Assembly: GCA_012523055.1 (NCBI GenBank) | Contig: JAAYJG010000286.1 | Span: 1 to 34,243, forward strand | From: Ruminiclostridium sp. | GTDB lineage: Bacteria; Bacillota; Clostridia; DSM-8532 | Length of the DNA stretch: 34,243 bases | Direction of reading: 5' to 3' | Part shown: positions 23,841 through 33,124 of the stretch, one piece after another | Position numbering within the stretch: position 1 is the first letter of the stretch | Layout: each line of letters opens with the position of its first letter | The notes under the pieces: model-generated | Told to the model about the DNA's origin: nothing | The model's input: the letters and a program-made list of their open reading frames with translations, nothing else | The model's database searches: none | Translations under genes and position numbers: made by a program

Positions 23841-25190
23841 ATGGATAAAGCAAGGGAAACTGCCCTGAAGGCATTAACTGAAATAGAGACGAAGGAAGCC
23901 TACTCCAACCTTGTACTGAAAAAGGTTCTGCGGGATGCAAGCCTGGATGGCCGGGACAAAGCCTTTGTCACAGAGCTTGTTTATGGCACCGTCACCTGGA
24001 AGCTAACCTTGGACTGGGTCATTTCCCGTTTTTCAAAAACAAGGCTGAACAAGCTGTCAGTATGGGTTCTGCAAATTTTAAGGCTGGGCGCGTACCAGCT
24101 TTTGTTTCTCGACAGGGTTCCCCCCTCGGCAGCCTGTAACACCGCTGTTGATCTTGCAAAAAAGTACTCAAAGGCTTCAAGCGGCTTTATCAATGCGATC
24201 CTGAGGAATATTTCCCGGCAAAAAGCGCAGATTGATCTTCAGAATCCTCAATCCGGCTCATTGACATCCGATCTGTCGCTTCAGTATTCCTTTCCTGAGT
24301 TTCTGGTGACAGACTGGATCAAAGAATTTGGGGAAGATTTTACCCGGCAGCTGTTGAAAGCTCTTTTGGAGCGTCCTGACTTTTCAGTTCGTGTGAATAC
24401 ATTGAAAACAACCACTCAGGATGTAACAAACGAATTATCCGGGGCAGGCATCGAAGCCGAGCCGGGGCGCTTCTTGCCTGAAGCCCTTGTTTTGCATGGC
24501 GTGACGGATATTTCACAGTTACCGGCGTTTCTCGATGGCAGGCTTACCGTTCAGGATGAAAGCTCGATGTTGGTTACAAGAATACTGGATCCTAAGCCGG
24601 GCGAACGGGTTCTCGATGTCTGTGCGGCACCCGGTGGGAAAACAACCCATATCGCACAGATGATGAATGATCAAGGTCATATCACCGCATGGGATATTCA
24701 CGAGCATAAAACCGACTTGATCCGGGAAAATGCGCAAAGGCTGGGCATACACATCATCGACGCCCACAAAAGGGACGCCATGGAGAGCACAAACGACGAA
24801 ATAGATCGATATAACCGGGTGCTGGTGGACGCACCATGCTCCGGAACCGGAATCATCCGCAGAAAGCCCGATATTAAATGGCAGCGGAAGCAGGGTGATA
24901 TCGGCAGTTTGGTTGAGGTGCAAAGAAAAATATTATATAATGCGGGTAGAGCGGTTGCACCCGGTGGTATACTGGTTTACAGCACCTGCTCAATGGATGT
25001 CAGGGAGAATGAACAGGTCATTCGGCATTTTTTGAACGCAGAGGCCGGTTTTGAGTCCGTATCTCTTGACGATATCTTGCCAGAGGACCTGCGCAGAAAG
25101 CAGGGAACGGAAGACGGCATGTTAAGGCTATACCCTCATATCGATGGAACCGATGGCTTCTTTATTGCGCGGTTGAAGAAGAAGGCTTAG
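23841..25190 (+). CDS. rsmB: 16S rRNA (cytosine-967-C5)-methyltransferase
   Basis: RsmB (Sun/Fmu) makes m5C967 in 16S rRNA with SAM. The 449-residue protein has an N-terminal NusB-like RNA-binding domain (ARETALKALTEIETKEAYSN, then DKAFVTELVYGTV) and a C-terminal Rossmann methyltransferase. SAM motif I is DVCAAPGGKTTHIAQM. Cys333 lies in DAPCSGTGIIRRKPDIKW and the catalytic Cys383 in YSTCSMDVRENEQV. Length is normal. The ATG follows AAGGAACAAGGGA. It heads the long operon with rlmN, as in many Firmicutes. The fmt and def genes that often precede it are missing and the structured element lies there instead. Confidence 0.97.
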   Translation: MDKARETALKALTEIETKEAYSNLVLKKVLRDASLDGRDKAFVTELVYGTVTWKLTLDWVISRFSKTRLNKLSVWVLQILRLGAYQLLFLDRVPPSAACNTAVDLAKKYSKASSGFINAILRNISRQKAQIDLQNPQSGSLTSDLSLQYSFPEFLVTDWIKEFGEDFTRQLLKALLERPDFSVRVNTLKTTTQDVTNELSGAGIEAEPGRFLPEALVLHGVTDISQLPAFLDGRLTVQDESSMLVTRILDPKPGERVLDVCAAPGGKTTHIAQMMNDQGHITAWDIHEHKTDLIRENAQRLGIHIIDAHKRDAMESTNDEIDRYNRVLVDAPCSGTGIIRRKPDIKWQRKQGDIGSLVEVQRKILYNAGRAVAPGGILVYSTCSMDVRENEQVIRHFLNAEAGFESVSLDDILPEDLRRKQGTEDGMLRLYPHIDGTDGFFIARLKKKA

Positions 25191-25216
25191 GCGACGAAAG
25201 AAGGATCTTTTAGAAT

Positions 25217-26287
25217 ATGAGCACAATCAATATCCTGGATCTGGAATTGGATGAACTGAAAAAGGAAATCGAAAGCATGGGTGAGCCGGCATTTCGAACA
25301 AAGCAGGTTTGGCAGTGGCTTTACCAGGGGGCGGAAACCTTCGATGAGATGACCAACCTGCCCAAGACCTTTCGTCAGAAGCTGAAGGAACGGTTCCACC
25401 TGGGCGGGGTGAAAATTACCAGGAGACTGATATCCGAAAAGGACGGGACCAGAAAATACCTGTTCGCTACCCTGGATGGGAAGGTTGTCGAGGGTGTACT
25501 GATGAAGTACAATTATGGGAACAGCGTTTGTTTGTCTACGCAAATTGGCTGCCGGATGGGCTGCCGTTTTTGTGCGTCAACCGGCTTGGGTATCAACCGT
25601 AACCTCACAACAGGAGAAATGCTGGCTCAGGTTTTGTCCATCCAGAGAGATTTGGGGGAACGTGTCAGTCATGTTGTACTGATGGGTATTGGTGAGCCCT
25701 TTGATAATTATGAAAACGTCATGCGCTTTTTGCGAAGGCTGAACTCACCAGATACACTGGAGATCAGTTACAGGCGCATGACCATATCCACCTGCGGGCT
25801 GGTGCCCGAAATTCTGCGGTTTTCACAGGAGGATCTGCCCATCAACCTGTCCATTTCGCTGCATGCCCCCAATGACGCCATCCGCACTGAAATCATGCCC
25901 ATTGCCAAAAGATATCCATTTGACAAAGTACTGTCTTCATGTCATATTTATACTCAGAAGACTGGCAGAAGAATCACCTTTGAATATACCCTGATGCATG
26001 GTGTCAACGATGCGGACGAACATGCGCAGGAGCTGGGGAAAAGGCTGTCCGGGCTTTTATGCCATGTCAATCTGATCCCTGTGAACCCCGTGGAGGGCAA
26101 AGGCTTTTTAAAAAGCAGCAGGGAAAGGGTTGAAGCCTTTCAGGGCATCCTGGACAAACACAGAATACCGGTGACAATCCGCAGGGAACTGGGAAGCGAT
26201 ATATCTGCCGCTTGCGGGCAGCTTCGCAAAAATACCCTTGAGAATGATGGGATGGTGGATGAGTTTGAAATACGCTGCGATCAGTGA
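25217..26287 (+). CDS. rlmN: Dual-specificity 23S rRNA/tRNA adenine-C2 methyltransferase
   Basis: RlmN is a radical-SAM enzyme that makes m2A2503 in 23S rRNA and m2A37 in some tRNAs. The 356-residue protein has the CxxxCxxC cluster at Cys112, Cys116 and Cys119 (GCRMGCRFCAST). The SAM-contacting MGIGEPFDNYENV follows, and the C-terminal methyl-carrying Cys lies in SAACGQL. AAGGA sits about 11 bases ahead of the ATG. The 3' end overlaps the prpC start by 29 bases, so translation of the two is probably coupled. It belongs to the rsmB-to-thiN operon. Confidence 0.97.
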   Translation: MSTINILDLELDELKKEIESMGEPAFRTKQVWQWLYQGAETFDEMTNLPKTFRQKLKERFHLGGVKITRRLISEKDGTRKYLFATLDGKVVEGVLMKYNYGNSVCLSTQIGCRMGCRFCASTGLGINRNLTTGEMLAQVLSIQRDLGERVSHVVLMGIGEPFDNYENVMRFLRRLNSPDTLEISYRRMTISTCGLVPEILRFSQEDLPINLSISLHAPNDAIRTEIMPIAKRYPFDKVLSSCHIYTQKTGRRITFEYTLMHGVNDADEHAQELGKRLSGLLCHVNLIPVNPVEGKGFLKSSRERVEAFQGILDKHRIPVTIRRELGSDISAACGQLRKNTLENDGMVDEFEIRCDQ

Positions 26288-26999
26288 CAGAGGAATGCTT
26301 CGTGCAAAGAATGAGGATTCGTGCAATATTGTTCTTGCTGCCGACGTCAGTCCGCAGGCGTTCATCGTTGCAGACGGCATGGGTGGCCACGAAGCGGGGG
26401 ATGTTGCAAGCGCAATGGCTGTGCAGATCGTCTCGGATGAGGTGGCGGTCCTGATTCAAAACCCGGATAACGATTCTTCAGTTAAAGAGCTTTTGGAAGA
26501 TGCTATTTTAAAAGCAAATGCCCGCATTTATCAATACTCTCTGCGAAAACTAAGCGGGTTGGGAACCGGCACAACGCTAACGGCGGGCGTTTTACATAAG
26601 GGAAAACTGACGGTTGCCCACATTGGCGACAGCCGATTTTACCTGCTGCGCAGCGGGCAGCTACAGAAATTAACCCGGGATCACTCCTTTGTCGGGGAAT
26701 TGGTTGATAAGGGGATTCTGGATGCGGAAGAAGCCAAAACACACCCGTTGCGCAATCAGATTACAAGAGCATTGGGTTATGAGGCACAGATAGAGATTGA
26801 TTTTTTTGAAATAGACATATACAGGGATGACATTTGGTTATTCTGCACCGACGGGCTGACACAGAAGGTAACATCGGACGAATTGCTGTCCATGCTCGCA
26901 AACGCGGATGATCCGGAAAATATATTGAGGAATATGGTGGCACTGGCCAATCAACGGGGCGGGGAAGACAATATCACTGCCATTGTTGTTCAGGTTTAA
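26259..26999 (+). CDS. prpC: PP2C-type Ser/Thr protein phosphatase (Stp/PrpC)
   Basis: PrpC dephosphorylates targets of the adjacent kinase PrkC. The protein, about 246 residues, shows the full PP2C set: AISDRG with NED (about 7-20), the metal motif ADGMGGHEAGD (38-48), AHIGDSRFYLL, LTRDHS, then FCTDGLT and the final GGEDNITAIVV. I start it at ATG 26259 (MSLKYAAISD), which is close to the usual N-terminus; a TTG at 26238 or 26265 is also in frame. It lies inside the end of rlmN and about 70 bases before prkC, the conserved kinase-phosphatase pairing of Firmicutes. Confidence 0.95.
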   Translation: MSLKYAAISDRGMLRAKNEDSCNIVLAADVSPQAFIVADGMGGHEAGDVASAMAVQIVSDEVAVLIQNPDNDSSVKELLEDAILKANARIYQYSLRKLSGLGTGTTLTAGVLHKGKLTVAHIGDSRFYLLRSGQLQKLTRDHSFVGELVDKGILDAEEAKTHPLRNQITRALGYEAQIEIDFFEIDIYRDDIWLFCTDGLTQKVTSDELLSMLANADDPENILRNMVALANQRGGEDNITAIVVQV

Positions 27000-27066
27000 G
27001 GCTTGTGGCATCAAATCGTGGATGATGAGGGAGCAGATCCCAAACGAATAAAATTGAGGTGCGGGG

Positions 27067-29043
27067 ATGACTGGTAAAGTTCTAAATAACAGGTATGAAC
27101 TGGCTGAAAGAATTGGATACGGTGGCATGGCGGAGGTATACAAGGCACGATGCCGCGTTTTAAAGCGCTGGGTTGCTGTTAAAATATTGAAGGATGAATT
27201 TGTCAATGACGAAGAGTTTCTGGAACGGTTTGAGCGGGAAGCATTTGCTGCCGGAAGCCTGAACCATCCGAACATCGTTTCCATCTATGATGTGGGCAGG
27301 GAAGACAATATTCATTATATTGTCATGGAATATGTGGATGGCATCACGCTGAAGGATTATATTCAGCAAAACGGCGCACTGCCCTGGGAAGAGGCGGCGG
27401 ATATCGCAATCTCCATCCTTAGCGCACTGCATAAAGCCCACAGGCATAACATCATACACCGGGACATTAAGCCGCAGAATATCATTATGACATCGGACAA
27501 TGTGCCAAAGGTGGCAGATTTTGGGATAGCCCGGGCTGCAACAACCACGACAGCCACCAGAAAGGTTGATACGGTGGGATCGGTCCATTATGCTTCCCCC
27601 GAGCAGGCCAGAGGCGGTTACACCGATGAAAAGTCCGACCTTTACTCCGTGGGGGTTACTTTGTTTGAAATGGTTACCGGCAGGGTTCCCTTTAACGCGG
27701 ATAATCCTGTAACGGTAGCACTGAAGCATATTGAAGAGGAACCATCGGTACCTTCTGATTTTGTGCCCGGAATTCCCGGAGCAATGGATGGTATTATTCT
27801 TCGGGCTATGAAGAAATCAAAAACCGAAAGATATGACAGTGCCCTGCAAATGATTGCAGAGCTGGATCATCTGAAAAAGGGTGAGGCCCTGGATCGGGAG
27901 CCGGTCAGCCAGACCGATGCCTTTGACACCAGGGTGATTGGAAGTTTGGAGGATGAAAATTTGTCAGGCAATAAAAAACCCACAAAGAAAAAGAAGGATA
28001 AGCCCAAAAAGGTTATGATAGCAACCTATATCATGCTGATCGGGGTTATCCTCGGCGGGCTTTGGCTGATTTACGATGTTGTTGTGAAAGATTTGTTGAC
28101 GCTGTACTTTGAACCAAAGCTCTCTCCGGTTGAAGTGATCAGTTACGAAGGGTGGAACGTCGAAGAGGCGATTGCCGACTTAACCTTGAAGAATCTTCCC
28201 TATGCCGAGCCTGAATACGAATATAATAGCAAGGTGGAAAAGGGAAAGATCATATCCCAGAAGCCCTCTGCGGGGATCAGTATCCTGCCGGGCGGAATGA
28301 CAAAGGTAGAGTTGGTGGTCAGCAGCGGGATGCAAGAGGTGGTAATCCCCGAGGACATCAAGTTCGGAGAATATCTGGATGTTGAAATTCTCCTGCGCGA
28401 CGAATTAAAGCTAAAGCCCAGAGAGGTTGCCGAATATAGCGACGAGGTGGCTCAGGGCAGGGTCATCCGTACCGATCCGGCCATGGGAACAACCGTTCAG
28501 GTGGGCACAGAGGTGATCATCTACAAAAGCCTGGGCCCCAATTTTCTGGATGTGGTTGTTCCCGATCTGACGGGACGCACCATGGATGAAGCAAAAAACA
28601 TTCTTCTGGAGAAGAACCTGAGTATCGGTCGTATCTTTCCCGAAGACCGTGACGGGTACAAAGGCACGATCATCAACCAGGTTCCCAGGGCTGGGGACAC
28701 CATCAAGGAACTGTCACCGGTCAACATCTACTTCAGGGATGACGAAGATGTCGCCGCAGGGGATGGTATCGGCTTTAGCAATGTCGTTGTTCCCGGAGAC
28801 GGACACATCTCCGAGAACATCGTTCTGCCTGAAGGAATTACTTTCGGTGACGATATTCATCTGGTTGTGTACGCATACCCGGGAAGCACCGGTGAAGAAA
28901 AGCTGCTGGCCAATGTGAACCTGAAGAGGTCCGGGTTCCCCAGGGCTGTCCAGGTTCCTGTGTCTGCGGGCCATATCACAACGCTTAAGGTTTATATGGA
29001 TGGCAAGCTGCAATATCAGAAGGATATCATCGGCAAGCAGTAA
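27067..29043 (+). CDS. prkC: PASTA-domain Ser/Thr protein kinase (PrkC/StkP)
   Basis: This is a membrane Hanks-type kinase that senses cell-wall fragments and controls growth, division and spore germination. The cytoplasmic kinase domain spans about 8-275: glycine loop GYGGMAEVY, Lys39 in VAVKIL, catalytic HRDIKPQN (His131-Asp133), DFGIAR and SPEQARGG. A Lys-rich juxtamembrane stretch and one membrane helix (about 315-335) follow. Outside the cell are three PASTA repeats (about 352-418, 421-490 and 491-558). A further beta-rich region of about 90 residues after the last PASTA (560-658) ends in KVYMDGKLQYQKDIIGKQ; I do not recognise it as PASTA. It sits between prpC and rsgA, matching B. subtilis prpC-prkC-cpgA. 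At 658 residues it is complete. Confidence 0.96.
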   Translation: MTGKVLNNRYELAERIGYGGMAEVYKARCRVLKRWVAVKILKDEFVNDEEFLERFEREAFAAGSLNHPNIVSIYDVGREDNIHYIVMEYVDGITLKDYIQQNGALPWEEAADIAISILSALHKAHRHNIIHRDIKPQNIIMTSDNVPKVADFGIARAATTTTATRKVDTVGSVHYASPEQARGGYTDEKSDLYSVGVTLFEMVTGRVPFNADNPVTVALKHIEEEPSVPSDFVPGIPGAMDGIILRAMKKSKTERYDSALQMIAELDHLKKGEALDREPVSQTDAFDTRVIGSLEDENLSGNKKPTKKKKDKPKKVMIATYIMLIGVILGGLWLIYDVVVKDLLTLYFEPKLSPVEVISYEGWNVEEAIADLTLKNLPYAEPEYEYNSKVEKGKIISQKPSAGISILPGGMTKVELVVSSGMQEVVIPEDIKFGEYLDVEILLRDELKLKPREVAEYSDEVAQGRVIRTDPAMGTTVQVGTEVIIYKSLGPNFLDVVVPDLTGRTMDEAKNILLEKNLSIGRIFPEDRDGYKGTIINQVPRAGDTIKELSPVNIYFRDDEDVAAGDGIGFSNVVVPGDGHISENIVLPEGITFGDDIHLVVYAYPGSTGEEKLLANVNLKRSGFPRAVQVPVSAGHITTLKVYMDGKLQYQKDIIGKQ

Positions 29044-29061
29044 AGGAACGGAGGAGTGTTT

Positions 29062-29949
29062 TTGCCAGAAGGTTTGATACTGAAAGGGATAGGCGGTTTT
29101 TATGAGGTTGAAGGGGATACCGGTCTGTATGCCTGTAAAACAAGGGGTATTTTCAGAAAGAGGGGAATCACTCCCCTGCCGGGAGATAATGTTCTTTTCA
29201 CCATCACTAATGAAACCCTTCGTGAGGGATGGATAGAGCAAATCAAAGAAAGAAGGAATTCTTTTGTCCGCCCTCCTGTGGCCAATGTAAAGCAGGTTGC
29301 CGTCGTCATGTCGGGAACCAGCCCTGAGCCGGATTTTCTTTTGGTAGATAAGCTGCTGGTTTCAGCATTGCAAAGTGATATACAACCCATCATCATCATG
29401 AACAAAACCGATTTACTGGACTCACCCGGCCTGAAGTGCATGGAATCCATCTATGCGGGGACGGGGTTTCCTTTCATCCCGATGAGCAAGGTTACAATGC
29501 GGGGATACGAGGATTTGCATGAGATATTGCGTGGCTCCTGCACAGTTTTCGCAGGACAATCCGGGGTGGGCAAGTCTACCATCCTGAACATGATCATGGA
29601 TGAATGGGTGATGGAAACCAACACGGTTTCTGAAAAAATACAAAGAGGCAGGCATACCACCCGCCATGTACAGCTGCTGCCGCTGGATTGCGGGGGATAT
29701 GTTGTAGATACGCCGGGTTTCAGCTCTTTTACCCTGGAGGGGCTCAAACATGACGAGCTGGCCTGGTACTACCCGGAATTTGAAAAAGTACAGGGCAAAT
29801 GCCGGTTTAATGGCTGTAACCATATTCATGAGCCGGAATGTGCCGTGAAAAACGCGGTCGAAGCAGAGGAAATATCTTCAAAGCGTTATGAGTGCTACAG
29901 GAAGCTTTATGAGGAGTTAAAAGAAAGCTATGAACAACGTTACCGGTGA
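29062..29949 (+). CDS. rsgA: Ribosome small-subunit GTPase RsgA
   Basis: RsgA (CpgA/YloQ) is a late 30S assembly factor and, in B. subtilis, a PrkC substrate. The 295-residue protein has an N-terminal OB-fold (PEGLILKGIGGFYEVEGD) and a circularly permuted GTPase: G4 MNKTDLLD before G1 GQSGVGKST (165-173) and G3 DTPGFSSF. The C-terminal zinc knuckle is Cys247, Cys252, His254 and Cys260. The start is TTG 29062, set by GGAGGAG at 29050-29056; it gives the family-standard MPEG beginning, whereas the GTG at 29056 lies inside that site. Its end overlaps rpe by 20 bases. Confidence 0.96.
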   Translation: MPEGLILKGIGGFYEVEGDTGLYACKTRGIFRKRGITPLPGDNVLFTITNETLREGWIEQIKERRNSFVRPPVANVKQVAVVMSGTSPEPDFLLVDKLLVSALQSDIQPIIIMNKTDLLDSPGLKCMESIYAGTGFPFIPMSKVTMRGYEDLHEILRGSCTVFAGQSGVGKSTILNMIMDEWVMETNTVSEKIQRGRHTTRHVQLLPLDCGGYVVDTPGFSSFTLEGLKHDELAWYYPEFEKVQGKCRFNGCNHIHEPECAVKNAVEAEEISSKRYECYRKLYEELKESYEQRYR

Positions 29950-30613
29950 AAAAGGGATTTTGGTTGCGCCGTCGATTTTATCGGCTGATTTTACGCGACT
30001 GAAGGAAGCCCTTGACCTGATAAAAAACTCCGGCGGAGACTGGGTTCATGTGGATGTGATGGATGGGCATTATGTACCAAACCTGACCATCGGGCCACCG
30101 GTGATTGAATCCATCCGCGGGGCGACGGAGATGTTTATGGACGTCCATCTGATGGTGGTTGAACCCGATCGGCTCGTTCCCAGCTTCATTCAGGCAGGTG
30201 CCGATATGATCACCGTTCACGCAGAAGCATGTACACATCTGAACAGAACCCTGCAGTGCATCCGGGAAGCAGGCATAAAAGCCGGTATCGCGCTGAATCC
30301 GGCCACATCCTTGTCCATGTTAAATTACAGCTGGGATGCAGTGGATATGATCCTGTTGATGACGGTGAATCCGGGATTTGGCGGGCAATCCTATATTCCT
30401 CAGATGACAGGCAAGATCAGGGAATTGAGAGAAATGATCCAAATGAAGAATCCAGATATCTTGCTTGAGATAGACGGTGGGATCAGTACAGAAAATATCG
30501 CAGAGGTGACGGCAGCGGGGGCGAATGTGATTGTAACAGGTTCTTCTTTCTTTGGTGCTGCCGACCCGGCGCGCTATGTCCGTGAATTAAGAGAACTGGC
30601 AGAGGTTTTTTAG
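29930..30613 (+). CDS. rpe: Ribulose-phosphate 3-epimerase
   Basis: Rpe interconverts ribulose 5-phosphate and xylulose 5-phosphate in the pentose phosphate pathway. The 227-residue TIM barrel has every landmark: APSILSADF, the metal and catalytic DVMDGHYVPNLTIGP, MDVHLMV, VNPGFGGQSYIP and LEIDGGIS with VTGSSFF. It begins within the last 20 bases of rsgA, so it is translationally linked to it, the usual Firmicutes order rsgA-rpe-thiN. Confidence 0.97.
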   Translation: MNNVTGEKGILVAPSILSADFTRLKEALDLIKNSGGDWVHVDVMDGHYVPNLTIGPPVIESIRGATEMFMDVHLMVVEPDRLVPSFIQAGADMITVHAEACTHLNRTLQCIREAGIKAGIALNPATSLSMLNYSWDAVDMILLMTVNPGFGGQSYIPQMTGKIRELREMIQMKNPDILLEIDGGISTENIAEVTAAGANVIVTGSSFFGAADPARYVRELRELAEVF

Positions 30614-30669
30614 CAAGCGACCCTCCGATTTCTCAGATTTTCATACAAATCAGTAAAGAAGGTTATTGA

Positions 30670-31305
30670 ATGGATGTTTTGATTGTGGGCAGCGGCAGTG
30701 TGGAATCATCGGAGCTTTTACAGCAGACTGCTTCCCTTGCACAGCTTTTAATATGTGCTGATGGTGGGGCCCGTCATTTCAAGCAAGCCGATATCACCCC
30801 CCATGTCGTGCTGGGCGATTTTGATTCCATCGATGCAGAACTGCTGCAGGCCTATGAACAAGAAGGAGTAGAACTGAGAAAATACGAAGTCCGAAAAGAT
30901 TTCACCGATATGGAGCTGGCCTTGGATTACGCAGCAGAGCAAGGTGCCACCCGTGTTTTTATGATGGGGGCGATGGGAACGAGGATTGACCATTCCCTGT
31001 CAAACCTGCAGCTGCTGCATAAATTATTGGATAAGGGCATTCGGGGTATCATCCTGAACGAGAACAACCGGGTATATCTTATCAAGGATAAAGTAAAGAT
31101 CAGTCAGATGGAAGGCTATAAAGTATCACTTCTTCCAGCCACACCGATTGTTGAGGGGGTCACTACGGAAGGTCTGACCTGGCCCCTGTTCAATTTCACT
31201 ATGAATGTGGGTACCGGGCTTGGAATCAGCAATGAGTTTGCCGAAGACACGGCAACGATCAGAATCAGCAGCGGGCGGCTATACGTTATTCTTTCAAAGG
31301 ACTAA
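30670..31305 (+). CDS. thiN: Thiamine pyrophosphokinase
   Basis: ThiN makes thiamine diphosphate directly from thiamine and ATP. The 211-residue protein shows the catalytic CADGGARHF, the metal-binding VLGDFDSID and the DFTDMELALDYA motif, followed by the beta-barrel thiamine-binding domain (NRVYLIKDKVKISQ, then VTTEGLTWPL and SNEFAEDTATI). It is the last gene of the operon; the start codon has AGAAGG ahead. In many Firmicutes spoVM and rpmB follow; here the next gene is convergent and no spoVM was found. Confidence 0.96.
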   Translation: MDVLIVGSGSVESSELLQQTASLAQLLICADGGARHFKQADITPHVVLGDFDSIDAELLQAYEQEGVELRKYEVRKDFTDMELALDYAAEQGATRVFMMGAMGTRIDHSLSNLQLLHKLLDKGIRGIILNENNRVYLIKDKVKISQMEGYKVSLLPATPIVEGVTTEGLTWPLFNFTMNVGTGLGISNEFAEDTATIRISSGRLYVILSKD

Positions 31306-31311
31306 GTGGTT

Positions 31312-31566
31312 TTACCACTTTCGGATTACAGCAGGGCAATAAGCCCTGTTTTTTGCTGCCCTGGCCAGAACAAAACAGCCGCATACCCTGCACAGCCCCT
31401 CCAGGCATTGCTCGCATTGAAAGCATACTTCAAGACGTTCTTTATAAAGCCTTTCACCGGCTTTTTCGTCCGGTGAAAGGCTTTGTACATAATCCTGGAT
31501 GTTTTGTGTGAATTGCTCTTTATTCAGGTTCTCGAACAGACAATTGCGGCACTGGTGTTCCATCAT
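31312..31566 (-). CDS. Nine-cysteine small protein (DUF6171-like)
   Basis: An 84-residue protein rich in cysteine: Cys6, 9, 48, 51, 54, 59, 62, 64 and 77. Two CxxC pairs (CRNC, CFQC) and the run [15 protein letters not shown] strongly suggest zinc or iron-sulfur binding. The pattern matches my recollection of the DUF6171 family of clostridia, of unknown function. Its start codon overlaps the stop of the arabinofuranosidase gene (ATGA), so it is translated from that mRNA. The terminator of the opposite thiN operon is embedded in its 3' end. A role in arabinose use is not implied by sequence, only by coupling. Confidence 0.82.
   Translation of the reverse strand: MMEHQCRNCLFENLNKEQFTQNIQDYVQSLSPDEKAGERLYKERLEVCFQCEQCLEGLCRVCGCFVLARAAKNRAYCPAVIRKW
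31332..31354 (+). terminator. Intrinsic terminator of the rsmB-thiN operon
   Basis: CAGGGC (31332-31337) pairs with GCCCTG (31343-31348), followed by TTTTTT (31349-31354). A weaker AAGTGG/CCACTT hairpin (31304-31320) precedes it at the thiN stop. The terminator lies inside the coding region of the convergent cysteine-rich gene. Confidence 0.8.
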
Positions 31567-33038
31567 TGTTCCAAAGTAAGGCTTATGACGCTTCTGGCCG
31601 GAATTTCAAAGGTAAGCCCGTCTTCTGTGACAGAGAAATTATCAAAGGATACGAGCTTAATCATTTCAGGGGCTTCAAAGGTGTTGTGATCGGCCATGGC
31701 ACCGGTTAAAATGCGACCAACCCCGTTTTTAGCCTTGAAACCGGTAATATAGGTGTCTACGCGGCAGCTATCGGTAAGTGAGAGATTGCACACGGTGATA
31801 TGAAGCTTGCCGTCGCTTGAGAGGGACACTGATTCATGGAGGTTTGGTACGGTGTTACTGTCTGAGCCCACAGGAGTGGTTTCGATATAGCTTTCAAGAA
31901 GCTCGGCTTCCTGATGCTGCTTATACATATCAAACACATGGTAGGTGGGAGTGAGTACCATTTTATCGCCCTCGGTGAGGATGACAGCCTGCAGCACATT
32001 CACTATCTGGGCGATGTTGGCCATGGTAACCCTGGAGCTGTGCTTGTTGAAGATATTCAGGTTAATGCCCGCTACCAGAGCGTCCCGAAGGGTGTTCTGC
32101 TGGTAGAGGAAACCAGGGTTTGTTCCGGGCTCGACATCGTGCCAGATTCCCCATTCATCCACAATCAGGCCGATGCGCTTTTCAGGGTCATACCGATCCA
32201 TGATCTGTGAATGCCCTGTAACGAGCTGTTCCATCACGAGGGTTTTACGCAGTGTCTTGTACCAGTCGTCTTCGGTGAATTGGGTTGCGCTGCCCTTCTT
32301 GCCCCAATCACCCGTTACGGTATAATAGTGAAGGCTTATGCCATGCATGAATTTTCCGGCCTGTTTCACAACGGTGTCGGTCCATTCATAATCTCCTGAA
32401 TTAGGACCGCAGGCGATGCGGTAGATTTTATTCGCACCGTAAGAGCGCACATAGGTTTGATATCTGCGGTATAAATCGGCGTAATACTCGGGGCGCATGT
32501 TTCCTCCGCAGCCCCAGTTTTCATTGCCAACTGCAAAATACTTCAAGCGGTAGGGTTTTTCATGTCCGTTGCTTTTGCGAAGATCAGCCATGGGTGAGAT
32601 GCCGTCAAAGGTCATATACTCCACCCAGTTCTGCATTTCTTCAACCGTACCGCTGCCCAGGTTTCCATTGACATAAGGCTCGCAGTCCAGCTGACGGCAA
32701 AGCTCCATGAATTCATCGGTTCCGAAGCTGTTATCTTCCAAAACACCGCCCCAATGGGTGTTGATCATTTTTTTGCGGTTCTCTTTCGGGCCTATACCGT
32801 CCATCCAGTGATATTCGTCGGCAAAACAGCCTCCGGGCCAGCGTAAAACGGATATTTTCAGTTTTTTAAGCACTTGTATGACATCCTTGCGCATACCGTT
32901 GACATTGGGAATGGGTGAGTTCTCGCCCACATAGATCCCCTCATAAATGCATCTTCCCAGATGCTCGGAGAAATGCCCATAGATCTCTTTGCTGATTTTG
33001 CTCTTCCTGTTGAAGGCGTTGATTACAAACCTTGCCAT
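31563..33038 (-). CDS. abfA: Intracellular alpha-L-arabinofuranosidase (GH51)
   Basis: GH51 enzymes release terminal arabinofuranose from arabinan and arabinoxylan oligosaccharides by a retaining mechanism. The protein is about 491 residues and has no signal peptide, so it acts on imported oligosaccharides. The N-terminal barrel start [22 protein letters not shown] and [19 protein letters not shown] are diagnostic. The acid/base is Glu173 in GNENWGCGG and the nucleophile Glu295 in [11 protein letters not shown]-terminal beta domain ends the protein. The start is the ATG at 33038, with AGAGGAG seven bases ahead; the open frame continues 16 codons upstream without support. It is alone apart from the coupled cysteine-rich gene, without transporter or regulator nearby. 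Confidence 0.95.
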   Translation of the reverse strand: MARFVINAFNRKSKISKEIYGHFSEHLGRCIYEGIYVGENSPIPNVNGMRKDVIQVLKKLKISVLRWPGGCFADEYHWMDGIGPKENRKKMINTHWGGVLEDNSFGTDEFMELCRQLDCEPYVNGNLGSGTVEEMQNWVEYMTFDGISPMADLRKSNGHEKPYRLKYFAVGNENWGCGGNMRPEYYADLYRRYQTYVRSYGANKIYRIACGPNSGDYEWTDTVVKQAGKFMHGISLHYYTVTGDWGKKGSATQFTEDDWYKTLRKTLVMEQLVTGHSQIMDRYDPEKRIGLIVDEWGIWHDVEPGTNPGFLYQQNTLRDALVAGINLNIFNKHSSRVTMANIAQIVNVLQAVILTEGDKMVLTPTYHVFDMYKQHQEAELLESYIETTPVGSDSNTVPNLHESVSLSSDGKLHITVCNLSLTDSCRVDTYITGFKAKNGVGRILTGAMADHNTFEAPEMIKLVSFDNFSVTEDGLTFEIPARSVISLTLEQ

Positions 33039-33065
33039 AACATAGCTCCTCTCATAGAAACTCAC

Positions 33066-33097
33066 ATGGTAAGGGGACGATGTCATATCCCTACCAT
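33066..33097 (-). promoter_or_regulatory. Inverted repeat in the abfA leader
   Basis: Between promoter and ribosome binding site, ATGGTAGGG can pair with its complement ending in TTACCAT (outer arms 33066-33071 and 33092-33097), giving nine pairs with one wobble. The position fits an operator or small leader hairpin controlling arabinofuranosidase expression. Confidence 0.4.
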
Positions 33098-33124
33098 TGC
33101 CTGCCGGATTTTAACAGCAACCCT

